A stretch of 64,000 nucleotides of DNA from Cupriavidus numazuensis (GTDB lineage: Bacteria > Pseudomonadota > Gammaproteobacteria > Burkholderiales > Burkholderiaceae): contig NZ_CAJPVI010000005.1 of the NCBI RefSeq assembly GCF_905397435.1, positions 124,001-188,000 on the forward strand, given 5' to 3'. Numbering within the stretch: the first letter of the stretch is position 1; every line of letters starts with the position of its first letter. Positions 28,066 through 36,001 of the stretch are shown here, piece after piece. The notes under the pieces were generated by a model. The model searched no databases and was not told where the DNA came from. It worked only from the letters and a program-made list of their open reading frames with translations. The position numbers and the translations under genes were made by a program.

Positions 28066-28169
28066 CACCCGGCACGTCAACGCACCGGGCAGTGTCCTCG
28101 TTGTTGTCGGTGACGCGTCCAATTGCGCGCCAACCTTTCTGACTACAGTCACCCTTCGAGGTAATCGCA

Positions 28170-28355
28170 ATGAAAAAACTGATCGCTGCCCTGGTTGTTG
28201 GTCTGTTCGCCACCGGCGCTTTCGCCCAAGCTTCGGCTCCTGCTGCTGCCGACGCTGCTCCGGCCGCCAAGGAAGCCCCGAAGGCCCAGAAGAAGAAGAC
28301 CTCGCACAAGAAGCACTCGAAGAAGGCTGCTGCTTCGGCTCCGGCTGCGCAGTAA
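28170..28355 (+). CDS. Small exported Ala/Lys/His-rich protein
   Basis: 61 residues: a clean signal peptide (MKKLIAALVVGLFATGAFA, cleavage expected after AFA) and a mature part of about 42 residues made of Ala, Pro, Lys, Ser and His only, with a central KKKTSHKKHSKKAAA. No domain. The composition resembles acid-shock (Asr-like) periplasmic proteins, which is an inference from composition alone. The start is supported by GAGGTAA about six bases upstream. A strong terminator follows, so it is a self-contained unit and likely to be well expressed. Confidence 0.75.
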   Translation: MKKLIAALVVGLFATGAFAQASAPAAADAAPAAKEAPKAQKKKTSHKKHSKKAAASAPAAQ

Positions 28356-28405
28356 GCTTGCGGCTGCGGCGGCTATCCCACCGGATATCCCCGCCGTACC
28401 GTGTG

Positions 28406-28437
28406 AAAGGCAGGTTGCCCGGCAACCTGCCTTTTTT
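28406..28437 (+). terminator. Rho-independent terminator after the small exported protein gene
   Basis: AGGCAGGTTGCC/GGCAACCTGCCT forms a long perfect stem with a tiny loop, followed by TTTTTT. Among the strongest terminators in the window. Confidence 0.92.
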
Positions 28438-28527
28438 GTATCTGTCTGGCCGCCGTTCGGACGCCTCTCAGACCCCGTCCGCGTGCGTTATGCTTGCGGC
28501 TGCCCTCGAACCTCCCGCCGCATTGCC

Positions 28528-28977
28528 ATGCGAATCCTGACCCAGACCCTGCTTTCCCGCTGCATGTTGGTCGCCACTGCCTTCAGCGGCCTGGCTCATG
28601 CCCAGAGCGCCCTGCCCGTGGTGCCGCTCACAGCCGGCATGTATGCCATCCAGGCAGAGGTCGCGTCGACCCCGGCGGCGCGCGAACAGGGGCTGATGTA
28701 CCGGAAGTCGATGCCGGCCAATGCCGGCATGCTGTTCGTGTTCGAGCAGAAGGCCGGACACTGCTTCTGGATGAAGAACACCGACCTGCCGCTATCGATC
28801 GCCTTCCTGGCCGATGACGGCAGCATCGTCAATATCGAGGACATGGCGCCGCAGACGCAAGACAACCACTGCCCGAAGGCAGCGATCCGTTACGCGCTCG
28901 AAATGAACAAGGGCTGGTTCGCGCAGAAGGGCATCCGGGCCGGCGCGAAGATTGGCGGGCTGCCGCAGCCGCGCTGA
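28528..28977 (+). CDS. Exported DUF192 family protein
   Basis: 149 residues with a signal peptide (MRILTQTLLSRCMLVATAFSGLAHA) and a single DUF192 domain. The conserved core is EVASTPAAREQGLMYRKSM, MLFVFEQKAGHCFWMKNTDLPLSIAF, VNIEDMAPQ and the C-terminal GIRAGAKI. DUF192 has no settled function. Probably periplasmic. The frame is open much further upstream, but that stretch overlaps the small exported protein and its terminator. Confidence 0.85.
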   Translation: MRILTQTLLSRCMLVATAFSGLAHAQSALPVVPLTAGMYAIQAEVASTPAAREQGLMYRKSMPANAGMLFVFEQKAGHCFWMKNTDLPLSIAFLADDGSIVNIEDMAPQTQDNHCPKAAIRYALEMNKGWFAQKGIRAGAKIGGLPQPR

Positions 28978-28993
28978 GCGCAACCGGCAGCCA

Positions 28994-29016
28994 GGCGCCG
29001 GCATTGCACCGGCGCC
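28994..29016. repeat. Hairpin at the convergent DUF192/YajQ junction
   Basis: GGCGCCGG/CCGGCGCC, a perfect eight-base stem with a seven-base loop, lies between the two convergent stop codons (28977 and 29035). No T-run on either side. Confidence 0.5.
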
Positions 29017-29034
29017 CATCCGGGTACAGGGGAA

Positions 29035-29520
29035 TCAGTCCCGGAAGTTGTTGAAGTCCAGCGGCGCCTCGGACACGTCCTTGCGCAGCATGGCGATCAC
29101 GCTTTGCAGGTCGTCGCGCTTGGTGCCGGACACGCGCACGGCGTCGCCCTGGATGCTGCCCTGGACCTTGATCTTGCTGTCCTTGATCATGCGCACGATC
29201 TTCTTGCCCAGGTCGCCGGTCACGCCCTTCTTGATGGTGATGACCTGCTTGACCTTGTCGCCGCTGATCTTCTCGACCTTGCCGTAGTCGAGGAAGCGCA
29301 CATCGACGTTGCGCTTGGCCATCTTGTTGAGCAGCACATCCTTGACCTGGCCCAACTTGAAATCATCGTCGGCGAAGGCGGTCAGTTCGCCTTCCTTCTG
29401 CTCGACCCGTGCGTCCGAACCCTTGAAATCGAAACGCGTCGAGATCTCCTTGTTGGCCTGCTCGACCGCATTCTTGACCTCGACCATGTTCGCTTCGCAC
29501 ACTACGTCAAACGACGGCAT
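29035..29520 (-). CDS. YajQ family nucleotide-binding protein
   Basis: 161-residue soluble protein of the YajQ/UPF0234 family, members of which bind cyclic di-GMP or nucleotides. Conserved features are [38 protein letters not shown] and the C-terminal [19 protein letters not shown]. The ATG at 29520 is six bases after AAGGAG. It is divergent from murB, sharing a 137-base region. Confidence 0.92.
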   Translation of the reverse strand: MPSFDVVCEANMVEVKNAVEQANKEISTRFDFKGSDARVEQKEGELTAFADDDFKLGQVKDVLLNKMAKRNVDVRFLDYGKVEKISGDKVKQVITIKKGVTGDLGKKIVRMIKDSKIKVQGSIQGDAVRVSGTKRDDLQSVIAMLRKDVSEAPLDFNNFRD

Positions 29521-29585
29521 TGCATTCTCCTTGTCACTTGCCTGTCCGGCGCCCGCAACCCGGGCGGGCCGCGCCGGTACTTCCG

Positions 29586-29591
29586 TATAAT
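29586..29591 (+). promoter_or_regulatory. -10 box upstream of murB
   Basis: Perfect TATAAT 66 bases before the murB ATG; -35 region poor. Confidence 0.4.
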
Positions 29592-29657
29592 CCAGCCTGC
29601 CTCGCGCTCCACGGGGCGCCCGGCCGCGCAGCGGCGGCCGCATCACCTCTAGCTTGC

Positions 29658-30668
29658 ATGGCAGATTTCCACGAATTTTATCCCCTGCGCCGCCACAATA
29701 CATTCGGATTCGACGTCCGGGCGCGATATGCGGCCCACATCCGCAGCGAAGCCGACCTTCTCGCCGCGCTGAATGACCCGCGTGCCGCGGGATTGCCGCT
29801 GGTGGTGCTCGGCGGCGGCAGCAATGTGGTGCTGACCGGCGATCTGGACGCGCTGGTGCTGCTGATGGAGATTCCCGGCTTCCGCGTGGAAACGGAGGCT
29901 GGTGCCTGGCTGGTCACGGCCGGTGCCGGTGAAAACTGGCACGGACTGGTCTGCCGCACCATCGAGGAAGGCCTGCCTGGCCTCGAAAACCTCGCCCTGA
30001 TTCCGGGCACCGTCGGTGCAGCGCCCATCCAGAACATCGGCGCTTATGGCGTCGAACTGCGCGAGCGTTTTGCGAGCCTGCGCGCGCTTGACCGCCAGAC
30101 GATGCGCTTCGTGGACCTGGACCTCGAACAGTGCGGGTTCGGTTACCGCGACAGCCTGTTCAAGCAGGCTGGCCGCGACCGTTACATCATCACCGCCGTG
30201 ACGCTGCGCCTGCCGCGCGACTGGCAGCCGGTACTGGCCTATGGCGAGCTGGCACGCGAACTGGAAGGCAATGCCGCACCCGATGCGGCAGCGATCCGCG
30301 ATGCGGTAATCGCCATCCGCTCGCGCAAGCTGCCCGACCCCGCGCAGATCGGCAATGCGGGGAGCTTCTTCAAGAATCCGCTGGTCAGCGCGGAGCAACG
30401 GAATGCACTGCTGGCCAGCCACCCAGACCTCGTCAGCTACGCACAGCCCGACGGCAGCTTCAAGCTGGCCGCCGGCTGGCTGATCGACCGCTGCGGATTC
30501 AAGGGGCTCAACGACGGCCCGGTGGGCGTCTATGGCAAGCAGGCGCTGGTGCTGGTGCACCACGGTGGCGGCACCGGCACAGCGCTGCTGGCGCTGGCCG
30601 GGCGCATCGCCGATACGGTACAGGCCCGCTTCGGCGTTCGAATCGAACCGGAACCGGTCGTGCTGTGA
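29658..30668 (+). CDS. murB: UDP-N-acetylenolpyruvoylglucosamine reductase
   Basis: FAD enzyme that makes UDP-N-acetylmuramate, a committed step of peptidoglycan synthesis; 336 residues, type I. The FAD-binding segment [19 protein letters not shown], the [21 protein letters not shown] region, the type I insertion with [10 protein letters not shown], the catalytic Ser in [11 protein letters not shown] and a near-terminal Glu in IEPEPVVL are all seen. The ATG at 29658 gives [16 protein letters not shown]; the frame is open 46 codons upstream across the promoter. Confidence 0.95.
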   Translation: MADFHEFYPLRRHNTFGFDVRARYAAHIRSEADLLAALNDPRAAGLPLVVLGGGSNVVLTGDLDALVLLMEIPGFRVETEAGAWLVTAGAGENWHGLVCRTIEEGLPGLENLALIPGTVGAAPIQNIGAYGVELRERFASLRALDRQTMRFVDLDLEQCGFGYRDSLFKQAGRDRYIITAVTLRLPRDWQPVLAYGELARELEGNAAPDAAAIRDAVIAIRSRKLPDPAQIGNAGSFFKNPLVSAEQRNALLASHPDLVSYAQPDGSFKLAAGWLIDRCGFKGLNDGPVGVYGKQALVLVHHGGGTGTALLALAGRIADTVQARFGVRIEPEPVVL

Positions 30669-30676
30669 CCGGCTCC

Positions 30677-30694
30677 GCGGCTGCGGTCAGCCGC
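30677..30694. repeat. Hairpin at the convergent murB/ppnP junction
   Basis: GCGGCTG/CAGCCGC with a CGGT loop, nine bases after the murB stop and just before the ppnP stop on the other strand. No T-run. Confidence 0.45.
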
Positions 30695-30699
30695 CTGGA

Positions 30700-31011
30700 T
30701 CAACCGAAGTGGCAGACGTAGTCGAGGGTTTCCTGGACTTCGATGTCGAAGCTGCTGTTGCCCGGCACATCGAACTGCTGGCCTGCGCCGTACGTCTGCC
30801 AGGCTTCCGAGCCAGCCAGGCGCACGCGGCACACGCCCGCGTTGATTTCCATGATTTCAGGAGCGCCGGTGTTGAACGTCAGCGTCGCCGGAAAGATCAC
30901 GCCCAGCGTCTTGCGCGTGCCATCGGCGAACAACACGGTGTGGCTCACGCACTTGCCGTCGAAATACAGGTTGGCCTTCTTGACGACCGATACGTTGTCG
31001 AACTGGCTCAC
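30700..31011 (-). CDS. ppnP: Pyrimidine/purine nucleoside phosphorylase (DUF1255, PpnP-like)
   Basis: Small cupin-fold phosphorylase that splits nucleosides with phosphate in E. coli. Family features are [33 protein letters not shown] and [22 protein letters not shown]. The longest reading starts with ATG at 31017, but GGAG is directly adjacent to that ATG. A GTG two codons later has the same GGAG at the ideal six-base spacing, so I start there (103 residues). The two starts differ by two residues only. Confidence 0.87.
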   Translation of the reverse strand: MSQFDNVSVVKKANLYFDGKCVSHTVLFADGTRKTLGVIFPATLTFNTGAPEIMEINAGVCRVRLAGSEAWQTYGAGQQFDVPGNSSFDIEVQETLDYVCHFG

Positions 31012-31050
31012 TTCCATCTCCTTGATTGCAGTTTTGTGGATACGGTCACG

Positions 31051-31077
31051 TAAAAAGAGGGGCCATGGCGGCCCCTC
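31051..31077 (-). terminator. Rho-independent terminator of argF
   Basis: GAGGGGCC/GGCCCCTC with a five-base loop followed on the minus strand by TTTTTA, 30 bases after the argF stop. Confidence 0.9.
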
Positions 31078-31107
31078 CCCTTGTGCCTGCCGGCGCGCGC
31101 TTCCCTT

Positions 31108-32031
31108 TCAGTAGCGGCCGCAGAGCAGATATTCCATCAGCGCCTTCTGCACGTGCAGGCGGTTTTCCGCCTCGTCCCAGACCACGCTCTTGGGACCGTC
31201 GATCACGGCGGCCTCGACTTCCTCGCCACGGTGGGCAGGCAGGCAGTGCATGAACAGCGCGTCCGGCTCGGCACGGTCCATCATGGCCGTGGTCACCATC
31301 CAGTCCTGGAACGCGCGCTTGCGCGCCTCGTTCTCGGCCTCGAAGCCCATGCTGGTCCACACGTCGGTGGTCACGAGGCTCGCGCCCTGGCAGGCAGCGA
31401 GCGGATCTTCAAACACCTTCAGCTGGCCCGCCGCCGATGCCGGCACCAAGGCCGGATCGAGCTGGTAGCCCGGAGGCGCCGAGAAATGGAACGTGAAGCC
31501 CAGCCGTTCGGCCGCCTGGATCCAGGTGTAGGCCATGTTGTTGGCATCGCCGATCCACGCCACGGTCTTGCCGCGGATGCTGCCGCGCTGCTCGATATAG
31601 GTGAACACATCGGCCAGCACCTGGCACGGGTGGTATTCGTTGGTCAGGCCGTTGATGACCGGCACCCGCGAATGCGCGGCGAAGCGTTCGATGATGTCCT
31701 GCCCGAACGTGCGGATCATGATGATGTCGACCATGCGCGAAATCACCTGCGCCGCATCCTCGATCGGCTCGCCACGCCCAAGCTGCGAGTCACGCGTGTT
31801 GAGGAACACCGCATGGCCACCAAGCTGGTGGATGCCAGCTTCGAACGACAGGCGCGTACGCGTCGAGTTCTTCTCGAAGATCATCGCCAGCGTGCGGTCG
31901 TGCAGCGGGTGCCATGTCTCGTAGTTCTTGAACTTGGCCTTGAGGATCCGTGCGCGGTCCAGCAGGTACTCGTACTCGTCGGGAGTCAAGTCGCTGAACT
32001 GGAGGTAATGCTTGATCGGGGTTGAGCTCAT
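31108..32031 (-). CDS. argF: Ornithine carbamoyltransferase
   Basis: Makes citrulline from ornithine and carbamoyl phosphate in arginine synthesis; 307 residues. The carbamoyl-phosphate motif is NSTRTRLSFE, HPCQ lies mid-protein, DANNMAYTW is in the ornithine domain and the catalytic HCLPAHRGEE is near the C-terminus. It starts at 32031 (MSSTPIKHYLQF); the frame is open 34 codons further. The leader contains a small inverted repeat GTCATG/CATGAC at 32065-32081. The anabolic role is inferred from the absence of arcA or arcC nearby. Confidence 0.95.
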   Translation of the reverse strand: MSSTPIKHYLQFSDLTPDEYEYLLDRARILKAKFKNYETWHPLHDRTLAMIFEKNSTRTRLSFEAGIHQLGGHAVFLNTRDSQLGRGEPIEDAAQVISRMVDIIMIRTFGQDIIERFAAHSRVPVINGLTNEYHPCQVLADVFTYIEQRGSIRGKTVAWIGDANNMAYTWIQAAERLGFTFHFSAPPGYQLDPALVPASAAGQLKVFEDPLAACQGASLVTTDVWTSMGFEAENEARKRAFQDWMVTTAMMDRAEPDALFMHCLPAHRGEEVEAAVIDGPKSVVWDEAENRLHVQKALMEYLLCGRY

Positions 32032-32448
32032 AAAACAAAGAAGGCGGCCCGGAGGGGACACGCCGTCATGAAGTGCATGACAGAAGCGCGTCGCGGAGCC
32101 GCCTTTCGCGTCGCATACGCAATTTACTTGCAATGATCATAAGGGATTATTTCTGCTTTGGCGAGCCCGGAAGAACCCGGTTCGCCACCCGTTGACAGGT
32201 TCCCGACAGGATTTCGGGCTTATGCGCAAGTCTTATATAAGATATAATACTCGCTGATTCACGCGGGGCCCGGCATACCCTTGCCGCTGCCCGCCGCCGG
32301 CATCAAAAGTGCCCCCGCAGACACCGACGCCCCGCCAGTCCCGGCCGGAAAAGAGCGAACCAACACTCGCCGGCCGCGTCAAAACCGGGCGCCCGTTACG
32401 CGGGTTTTCCGTCGAGTCACCACGCCTCACCCGCAGTCGCCCAGTCTC
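32032..32448. other. Divergent region between argF and the DUF3579 gene
   Basis: 417 bases without a credible gene. The left part is the argF leader with an inverted repeat at 32065-32081. The centre holds the second TCTTATATAAGA palindrome fused to a TATAAT box. From there to 32448 it would be a leader of about 195 bases for the DUF3579 gene; the frame is open through it but the residues look random. Confidence 0.5.
32231..32248 (+). promoter_or_regulatory. AT-rich palindrome (copy 2 of 2) abutting a -10 box
   Basis: TCTTATATAAGA at 32231-32242 is immediately followed by TATAAT at 32243-32248, so a protein bound there would cover the promoter spacer. Downstream is the DUF3579 gene. The same 12-mer is found upstream of icd. 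Confidence 0.5.
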
Positions 32449-32748
32449 ATGAACCCCAATGTTCGCGAATATTTCATCCAAGGCATTACCAAGGAGGGCA
32501 AGACCTTCCGCCCGAGCGACTGGGCTGAACGACTCTGCGGCGTCATGGCGCAATTCCGCCCCGAAGGCGATAGCGGCGATCCGCGCCTGACCTATTCCCC
32601 GTATGTACGCCCGATCTTCTCGGGCAACATCAAATGCGTCGTGGTCGATGTGCGACTCCGCGAGATTGAACCCAAGGCGCTGGACTTCGTGCTGAACTTC
32701 GCCCGCGACAACAACCTGCAGCTGGTCGAAGCCTGCTCGCTCGAATAA
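32449..32748 (+). CDS. DUF3579 family protein
   Basis: 99-residue soluble protein of a small betaproteobacterial family without known function. The sequence starts MNPNVREYFIQGITKEGKTFRPSDWAE-like and carries a predicted alpha/beta pattern ending in LDFVLNFARDNNLQLVEACSLE. I start at the ATG at 32449, where family-like sequence begins. It is expressed alone, between a palindrome-bearing promoter and a strong terminator. Confidence 0.82.
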   Translation: MNPNVREYFIQGITKEGKTFRPSDWAERLCGVMAQFRPEGDSGDPRLTYSPYVRPIFSGNIKCVVVDVRLREIEPKALDFVLNFARDNNLQLVEACSLE

Positions 32749-32787
32749 GTCAGCCGGAGCCGCATGAAGATGCGGCAGCCGGAAAGC

Positions 32788-32819
32788 AAAAAAGCTCGTC
32801 GGACGACGAGCTTTTTTTT
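32788..32819. terminator. Bidirectional terminator between the DUF3579 gene and rpsT
   Basis: AAAAAAGCTCGTC and GACGAGCTTTTTTTT form a stem with A-runs on one side and T-runs on the other, so it can end both convergent transcripts. A second GC-rich hairpin (GGGCCGCC/GGCGGCCC) lies at about 32849-32866, nearer rpsT. Confidence 0.93.
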
Positions 32820-32875
32820 GTTGCGCAGGTACCGTAGCACCCGTCAGCGGGCCGCCGTGGCGGCCCATGCAGCTA

Positions 32876-33142
32876 TCAGGCAGCCATGGCCTTGATGGCA
32901 GCCGACAGACGCGACTTGTGACGTGCAGCCTTGTTCTTGTGCACGATCTTCTTGTCAGCAATGCTGTCGATGGTGGCTTGCGAGTTCTTGAAGATCTCTG
33001 CAGCGGCAGCCTTGTCGCCGGCGTCGATAGCCTTGCGAACAGCCTTCACGGCGGTACGCAGACGCGAGCGCAGGCTGGAGTTGTGGGCGTTCTGGGCAAC
33101 GGCTTGGCGAGCGCGTTTGCGAGCTTGTGCGGAATTTGCCAT
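32876..33142 (-). CDS. rpsT: 30S ribosomal protein S20
   Basis: Primary 16S-rRNA-binding protein of the small subunit, 88 residues, Lys/Arg/Ala-rich and all-helical: it begins [18 protein letters not shown] and has [19 protein letters not shown] and [21 protein letters not shown]. Transcribed alone, divergent from murJ. The promoter at 33263-33292 would give a leader of about 115 bases, room for the translational self-control known for S20. Confidence 0.97.
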   Translation of the reverse strand: MANSAQARKRARQAVAQNAHNSSLRSRLRTAVKAVRKAIDAGDKAAAAEIFKNSQATIDSIADKKIVHKNKAARHKSRLSAAIKAMAA

Positions 33143-33262
33143 TTAAATAAGTATCCTGAATTCAGATGCGTGCCGCGGGGGACACAACAATTAAGTCATA
33201 TCAAGCGACCCGGGATGCACTGACACACGAATCCGGAACGCAACTATCCTTGTGAATCGGCA

Positions 33263-33292
33263 ATTATACACACGCGTCAGCGCCACACGCAA
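33263..33292 (-). promoter_or_regulatory. Promoter of rpsT
   Basis: On the minus strand TTGCGT (33292-33287), an 18-base spacer and a perfect TATAAT (33268-33263). Confidence 0.6.
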
Positions 33293-33341
33293 GACTGACC
33301 TCGGTATACCGTTCTGACCCGGAAGCCGGCGGGACGATCCG

Positions 33342-33347
33342 TATAAT
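33342..33347 (+). promoter_or_regulatory. -10 box upstream of murJ
   Basis: Perfect TATAAT; no clear -35 hexamer. Predicted transcription start is about 150 bases before the TTG chosen for murJ and about 17 bases before the ATG at 33371, which leaves the murJ start open. Confidence 0.5.
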
Positions 33348-33502
33348 AGTCGTCACTTCGACGCGCGCGCGTGCCGCCGCGGCAACTTTACCGCGCGCCG
33401 GGCGTCAGAACCGCCATCCCGATGCTTGCGCGGCGTGCGCGACCCGCACCCTGCCGTGCCAGCGCCAGCACTGCCCGATCCACCACTTCCCGCCCACTCA
33501 CC

Positions 33503-35053
33503 TTGAATCTGCTCAAAGCGCTCGCCACCATCAGCGGCCTGACCATGCTCTCGCGCATCACGGGGCTGGTGCGCGAAATCCTCATCGCCCGGGCGTTCGG
33601 CGCGTCGGACATGACTGACGCCTTCAACGTGGCCTTCCGGATTCCCAACCTGCTGCGGCGTATCTTTGGCGAAGGCGCGTTCTCACAGGCCTTCGTCCCG
33701 ATCCTCGGCGAATACCACGCCAAGCGCGGTGACGCCGAGACCAAGCTCCTGATCGATGCCGTCGCCACGGTCATGACCTGGGCGCTGATGGGCGTGTCGC
33801 TGCTTGGCGTGATCGGCGCACCACTGGTGATGACCGTGGTGGCGACCGGCTTCCGTGGTCAGGGCGAAACGTACACCGCCGCGGTCTTCATGACGCGCGT
33901 GATGTTCCCGTACATCGGCCTGATCTCGCTGGTGGCGCTGGCATCCGGCATCCTCAACACGTGGCGCAAGTTCGCGGTGCCGGCCTTCACCCCGGTCCTG
34001 CTGAACCTGTGCCTGATCGTCGCCGCGCTGTTCGTCGGCCCGCACATGGACCAGCCGATCTACGCGCAGGCGTGGGGCGTGCTGGTCGGCGGCATCCTGC
34101 AACTGGTGATTCAGGTGCCTGCGCTGCGTCGCCTGGGCGCGATGCCGCGCCTGGGCTTCAGTGTGCGCGAGGCGTGGGCCAACGCCGGCGTGCGCCGCAT
34201 CCTGAAGCAGATGGGGCCGGCGCTGCTGGCCGTGTCGGTGGCGCAGATCAGCCTGATCATCAATACCAACATTGCCTCGCGCCTGGCCGCAGGCAGCGTG
34301 TCGTACCTGACCTATGCCGACCGCCTGATGGAGTTTCCGACCGCGCTGCTCGGCGTGGCGCTGGGGACCATCCTCCTGCCGAGCCTGTCGAAAGCCAGCG
34401 CCCAGGACAATCGCGAAGAGTACTCGGGCCTGCTCGACTGGGGCCTGCGCCTGACCTTCCTGCTCGCGGTGCCATGCGCGGTGGGCCTGTTCGTGTTCGG
34501 TACGCCGCTGACCGCGGTGCTGTTCAACTACGGCAAGTTCGACGCGCACGCCGTCGAGATGACGCGCCAGGCGCTGGTGTCGTACGGCACCGGCCTGCTC
34601 GGCCTCATCGTCATCAAGATCCTGGCCCCGGGCTTCTATGCGCGACAGGACATCCGCACGCCGGTGAAGATCGCGATCGTGGTGCTGGTCATCACGCAGG
34701 CCTGCAACTATGTGTTCGTGCCGTGGCTCGGCCATGCGGGCCTGGCGCTGTCGATCAGCGTCGGCGCCAGCATCAATGCACTACTGCTTTTTGCGGGGCT
34801 GGTGCGCCGAGGGTTCTACCGGCCCGCGCCCGGATGGTGGCTGTTCCTGGCGCAACTCTTCACTGCGGTGCTGCTGCTGTCGGGCCTGCTGCTCTGGTTC
34901 GTACGCAACTTCGACTGGGTCGGCCTGGGTGCCACGCCGCTGCTGCGCATTGCCCTGCTGGCCTCCTGCCTGATACTTGCGGCGGTGGTCTACTTCGGTA
35001 CACTGTGGCTCATGGGACTGCGATACGCCGCCTTCAAGCGCCGGACGGCCTAA
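33503..35053 (+). CDS. murJ: Lipid II flippase
   Basis: Inner-membrane MOP-family transporter that flips lipid II for peptidoglycan synthesis. About 14 transmembrane helices in 516 residues. The N-terminal SGLTMLSRITGLVREILIA, FRIPNLLRRIFGEGAFSQAFVP and TPVLLNLCLI segments are typical. I start at TTG 33503 (product MNLLKALATISG), where family MurJ proteins begin; the 44 codons upstream in frame from the ATG at 33371 are Arg/Ala-rich and unlike the family. No Shine-Dalgarno sequence supports either start. Confidence 0.9.
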   Translation: MNLLKALATISGLTMLSRITGLVREILIARAFGASDMTDAFNVAFRIPNLLRRIFGEGAFSQAFVPILGEYHAKRGDAETKLLIDAVATVMTWALMGVSLLGVIGAPLVMTVVATGFRGQGETYTAAVFMTRVMFPYIGLISLVALASGILNTWRKFAVPAFTPVLLNLCLIVAALFVGPHMDQPIYAQAWGVLVGGILQLVIQVPALRRLGAMPRLGFSVREAWANAGVRRILKQMGPALLAVSVAQISLIINTNIASRLAAGSVSYLTYADRLMEFPTALLGVALGTILLPSLSKASAQDNREEYSGLLDWGLRLTFLLAVPCAVGLFVFGTPLTAVLFNYGKFDAHAVEMTRQALVSYGTGLLGLIVIKILAPGFYARQDIRTPVKIAIVVLVITQACNYVFVPWLGHAGLALSISVGASINALLLFAGLVRRGFYRPAPGWWLFLAQLFTAVLLLSGLLLWFVRNFDWVGLGATPLLRIALLASCLILAAVVYFGTLWLMGLRYAAFKRRTA

Positions 35054-35134
35054 GGCCTGTTCATATATGGAACGTGCCATAGCGAGTAGTGGGCGCCAGC
35101 GCACGGCCCGGCCGTGCCGCATCAGGAATCCGCA

Positions 35135-35983
35135 ATGACAAGTACGAAAGTCCTGGACTATTTCGCCAGCCTTGTGGCCGACGAAAACGGCATCCCGCTG
35201 ACTGAAACCGCACTTTCCATCGCGCAAGACGCCTACCCGGACCTGGACCTGCAAGCCGAACTGGCGGCGTTGGATGTGCTCGCGCTGCGCCTGAAGCGCC
35301 GGATTGCCGAAGGCACGCCAGCGATCCAGCGGCTGCGTCTGTTGAACCACTTTTTCTATCGCGACCTCGGCTTCGGCGCGAATGCCAACGACTACTACGA
35401 CCCGGACAATTCGTACCTGAACGTGGTGCTCAAGCAGCGCCGCGGCATCCCGATTTCGCTGGCGGTGCTGTACATGGAGCTTGGCCAGCAGATCGGCCTG
35501 CCGCTCAAGGGCGTGTCGTTCCCGAACCATTTCCTGGTGCGCATGACGATTCCGGCGGGCGAAGTCGTGCTCGACCCGCTGACCGGCGAGACCCTGTCAA
35601 AGGAACAACTTCAGGAGATGCTCGACCCGTATCTCGAGCGGGAAGGGATTTCCGACCCTGGCCAGGTGCCGCTGGGCCTGTTCCTGCAGGCCGCGAGCCA
35701 CCGCGAGATCATCGCGCGCATGCTGCGCAACCTGAAGGCGATCTATCTGCAGGAATCACGCTGGCAGCGGCTGCTCGCGGTGCAGAACCGCCTGGTGATC
35801 CTGCTGCCCGGGTCGATCGAGGAAGTACGCGACCGCGGCCTGGCATATGCAAATCTCGAGTGCTTCCGTCCTGCGCTCGAAGATCTGGAAGCCTATGTGA
35901 AGGCGCGCCCGGATGCCGCCGACATCGCGCAGATCCGCGACCGCATGCCCGCCCTGCGCATGATGAGCCGCAGCCTCAACTGA
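35135..35983 (+). CDS. SirB1 family protein (transglutaminase-like plus TPR-like)
   Basis: 282 residues. The N-terminal part (about 40-160) is the SirB1/transglutaminase-like region with LNHFFYRDLGFGANANDYYDPDNSYLN-type sequence, RRGIPISLAVLYMELG and SFPNHFLVR. The C-terminal part (about 190-280) is helical and TPR-like (NLKAIYLQESRWQRLLAVQNRL). The transglutaminase Cys is not evident, so it may be non-enzymatic. Function unknown; a member is a neighbour of the sirB locus in enterobacteria. ATG at 35135 follows AGGA at eight bases. It is 81 bases after murJ. Confidence 0.83.
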   Translation: MTSTKVLDYFASLVADENGIPLTETALSIAQDAYPDLDLQAELAALDVLALRLKRRIAEGTPAIQRLRLLNHFFYRDLGFGANANDYYDPDNSYLNVVLKQRRGIPISLAVLYMELGQQIGLPLKGVSFPNHFLVRMTIPAGEVVLDPLTGETLSKEQLQEMLDPYLEREGISDPGQVPLGLFLQAASHREIIARMLRNLKAIYLQESRWQRLLAVQNRLVILLPGSIEEVRDRGLAYANLECFRPALEDLEAYVKARPDAADIAQIRDRMPALRMMSRSLN

Positions 35984-36001
35984 GACCGCGGCAGCGCGCG
36001 T

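Larger units (their letters stand above)
33143..33502. other. Divergent promoter region of rpsT and murJ
   Basis: 360 bases with two perfect TATAAT boxes facing away from each other: minus strand at 33263-33268 for rpsT and plus strand at 33342-33347 for murJ. The remainder is leader sequence. The stretch 33371-33502 is open in the murJ frame but does not resemble MurJ. Confidence 0.55.

Noticed and set aside
28195..28977. A 260-codon reading of the DUF192 gene
   Set aside because: The first 111 codons overlap the small exported protein gene in another frame and cross its terminator; a signal peptide begins at 28528.
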